Of a DNA stretch of 20,432 nt, positions 17,869-20,432 are shown piece by piece; the stretch's first letter is position 1; each line of letters opens with the position of its first letter. Under the pieces are notes generated by a model. That model worked only from the letters and a program-made list of their open reading frames with translations, had not been told where the DNA came from and did no database searches. Origin of the DNA: Larix sibirica (lineage: Eukaryota; Streptophyta; Pinopsida; Pinales; Pinaceae). Where the stretch lies: positions 43,924 to 64,355 of the forward strand of contig NWUY0300006643.1 in NCBI GenBank assembly GCA_004151065.3. Reading direction: 5' to 3'. Made by a program: the position numbers and the translations under genes.

Positions 17869-20432
17869 TATCATACAATCATTGGATGTCTCTAAAGGTA
17901 TCCTATCCAGGACGGTAGAGGTGTGGGTAGCCAGGAAGGTGACACTTCAAGTACCAAGTCCACCACTCTCGAAGTGGTTGTCACTCTGGACAAGGCACTT
18001 GTCACTTCAAGCCAGCTGTAGAAGAAGGATAAGGGGGAGACGCTTGTCAGCCAATGATGGCTAACTACCAAAGACAAGACACACAACTAAAATATAAACA
18101 AGGGCAAGCATAAGTATCTTGGATTGGTGACCCTAGACCACAAAATTCCACTACTGAGTGATGATTTATCAACAAGATGAGAGAATAAAAGCATATCTAA
18201 TATCCAAAATATAAGTTTGTTATGAAAGATTCAATAGTGGAGAGATATAACACAAGTCTAAGGTAAAATTAGTGATACGTGTGGATGATTAACATTCTGC
18301 CCTAAGGGGGAATTAGCTCTACAAATCAAATATATCTAAGGCATAAAATTATAAGGCTTTAGGAGCTATCCTCACACTTCAAAAATGTTTAGGAAAGTGA
18401 TTTGACAAGTAATGAACAACCACAAGCAAAAGAAACAAGTCACATGCACTCAAAACCAACGGTCACCAAGCAAAGGGTGTGCTCTTCATAACAGGCCAGT
18501 GCCTTATCCTAGGGAATATGGAGTCAAACAAGTAAAAAAATAGTCCCTGAGGGTTTTAGACCAAGCATAAAAATACCCAAATGTTGGTTTTAACTAATTC
18601 TAAGAGAAAGACTTGCCGAAAATTTTAATGGTGTTTAAATGAGTGTAATTTTTAGCTGACTAGTGTAATGGAAAAATAAGAAGAGAAATATTTGGTTTAC
18701 TTACCTAATTCTTGCAGACAAATGTTGATTATTTGACAATCTACCCCCACAAAGATCAACTAGGAGAATTTCCTGGAGCCTCAGCTTGTTCCCACAACAC
18801 CCAAGTGGCCAAGTTCACCATTCCCTACCAAGACAAACAATAGAAATTAATTTGTTGCCAAGAAAAGAGAGTTGTAATATACAATTAAATGCTAAGACAT
18901 ATTTAGATACAAAGACGCAAAATAATCCTGGCTTTCCAACAAGTTCGAGAGAGGTAAGAGAGACAAATCCACTAATGCGCCCTCTGCAAAAATGATGCCC
19001 TTGTATGTTAGCAAAAATCACCACAAGTTATGCTGAAGTAAACCATCAAATTCTATCTTAGTGCAATGGAAAGGTAGCATGCAATCAAAATCTCAACATA
19101 AGGCACCAAAGAACACAAGTATTCTGCTGCAAGTTTCTTCTCTATTCACTTCTCCAAAGAGCCAAGAGTCTCTACAAATGAGTTGAATCTCTCTTAAATA
19201 GAGAGACCAAGTACGAAATCCCTATCCCAAAGGAATCAAGGGATGAGATTAAATAATCTAGATCAAATCCAATGGTTGATATGTCTCTTTAAATTACATT
19301 ACATTTGCATAGCCAAAGAGTGGGGTGATTTTTCCCTAGTGCACCCCTCTCTAGTGAGATAACATGATATACAAGTGAGAAACATGAGTGGGGTCACCAA
19401 GTGCGTGTCTCTAGGTCGTTTTATCCCCCTAGGACCCATTACAAGTGATAGATACATCAATCATAACCATACATAGGAGATCGAATAAGCAAGTGCGCCC
19501 CCCATGAGCCAAGTGCGCCCCCTCTAGGTAAAGGGATACATGTGGACCCCATCTCAAGTGCTCACCTCTTAACATAAGGTACAAAAGCATAGTATAATCA
19601 TCACATATCATTAGAAGTCCCCACATTAGCCACTTTGATAATTTTGCTTAGTCCATGATTATTTTAATTTATTTAATTATGCTGGTGTATATGGCTAAAG
19701 CTATAATATGCTAAAATAAGTCATTTCCTTTGCCCGAAACCTCTAATCAACTACGCCAATGAGATCAAAGACCTCAAATCCACTAATAATGGTCACAAGA
19801 ACAAAAGGAATCCATCAAATATCCCATGTATAGCCCAATCCATGCTCAAACCATTAAAAAGGAGCCCTGATAACCAATATTAATTAAAAATCTCTCTAAC
19901 CAAAGCGTATTATGGCCAACTAATGCATGGAGTCATGTATGGGACCCCAATGGATGTCAAAAAACCAAAATCGTAACTTTGGATCCAAAGTTGCTTGGGA
20001 CCCTATATTTGGCTTGGTCAAACAGGGTTGACCAAGTCAAACTGGTCAAAATAATGGCAAGAGCTTAAACAATAAGTCCCTATATGCACAATAAGATGAA
20101 ATATGCTCCCTTATTTATATTATTATACTAACTAAAACAATAAGCAATAGGATATGGTGATCAATCATAAAACATTGCATAAAACAGTCTTAAGTCAGGG
20201 TGGCCACATCACCTTTTCACGAAGCCTCCATGGTATGAACATTTATAAACTTGGTCAAAATGCTATCCATGGTTGAGGTGGATAAAACAAGGTTTAATTA
20301 TAGTAGGGAGCGACTGGGACTTTGATAATGTGGCCCTTTGGATAAGCATGGGAAACATGGGACTACAGTGACATATGCACACTAGAGAACAATAGGGGAG
20401 GGAGGTGTCTCACAAATGGAATAAGTTGCTTG
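17869..20432 (-). repeat. Right long terminal repeat (5' LTR), cut by the window end
   Basis: The repeat is collinear with 461-3024. It starts next to the primer binding site, which makes it the 5' LTR of the minus-strand element. It would have held the promoter and transcription start, but I cannot place a TATA box with confidence. Differences from the left copy are spread evenly, about one in ten to fifteen bases, with little net insertion or deletion. No coding frame is supported. Confidence 0.88.

Larger units (their letters stand above)
461..20432 (-). mobile_element. Ty3/gypsy LTR retrotransposon, Tat-like, degenerate, incomplete at right end
   Basis: One minus-strand element explains most of the window. 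Its 3' LTR is the left repeat and its 5' LTR is the right repeat. A tRNA-Asp-type primer binding site lies directly inside the right repeat, and a pol with protease, aRNH, RT, RNase H and integrase reads leftward from about 17060 to 12709. Integrase lying last, after RT, identifies Ty3/gypsy and not copia. All pol frames are interrupted, so the copy is dead. A plus-strand LINE of about 7.3 kb is nested on its 3' side. The right end and both target-site duplications cannot be checked because the right LTR leaves the window. Confidence 0.88.

Noticed and set aside
1-20432. CRISPR arrays, operons, rRNA or tRNA genes
   Set aside because: No regularly spaced repeats, no ribosome-binding-site-led gene clusters and no cloverleaf were seen. 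The only tRNA-like sequence is the primer binding site complement.

Overview
The window reads as repeat-rich intergenic DNA of a land plant. It contains no intact gene. The repeat families are plant types (a Tat-like Ty3/gypsy element primed by tRNA-Asp and an L1-type LINE carrying an archaeal-type RNase H). The LTRs are long, the copies are old and they are nested, which suits a large plant genome. A gymnosperm is possible, but the sequence does not prove it.

Layout. (1) Bases 1-460 are outside the main element and look faintly like a minus-strand copia-type LTR. (2) Bases 461 to at least 3024 and 17869 to the window end are the two LTRs of one minus-strand Ty3/gypsy element, about 90% identical by eye over a gap-free length of about 2.56 kb; the right copy runs off the window. 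(3) The internal region reads right to left: primer binding site at 17844-17861, a short gag-like remnant, then pol in the order protease, archaeal-type RNase H (aRNH), reverse transcriptase, native RNase H, integrase, ending near 12709. (4) Bases about 4230-11500 are an L1-type LINE in the opposite (+) orientation, inserted between the integrase end and the left LTR or inside that LTR. Its ORF1 (DUF4283-like plus CCHC knuckle) and ORF2 (APE endonuclease, RT, zf-RVT, aRNH) are both broken. A further broken reading frame lies downstream of ORF2. (5) Bases about 11500-12700 are AT-rich and non-coding, with a short imperfect tandem repeat and a perfect 13-bp hairpin.

The genes no longer work together: every long frame has stops or frameshifts, and several catalytic residues are substituted. 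The main points of interest are two aRNH acquisitions in one locus, a gypsy aRNH placed before the RT while the native RNase H has lost its catalytic residues, an ATGA overlap joining LINE ORF1 and ORF2, an undescribed third reading frame in the LINE 3' region, and a run of Trp-to-stop changes that mostly fall in the plant CHG methylation context.
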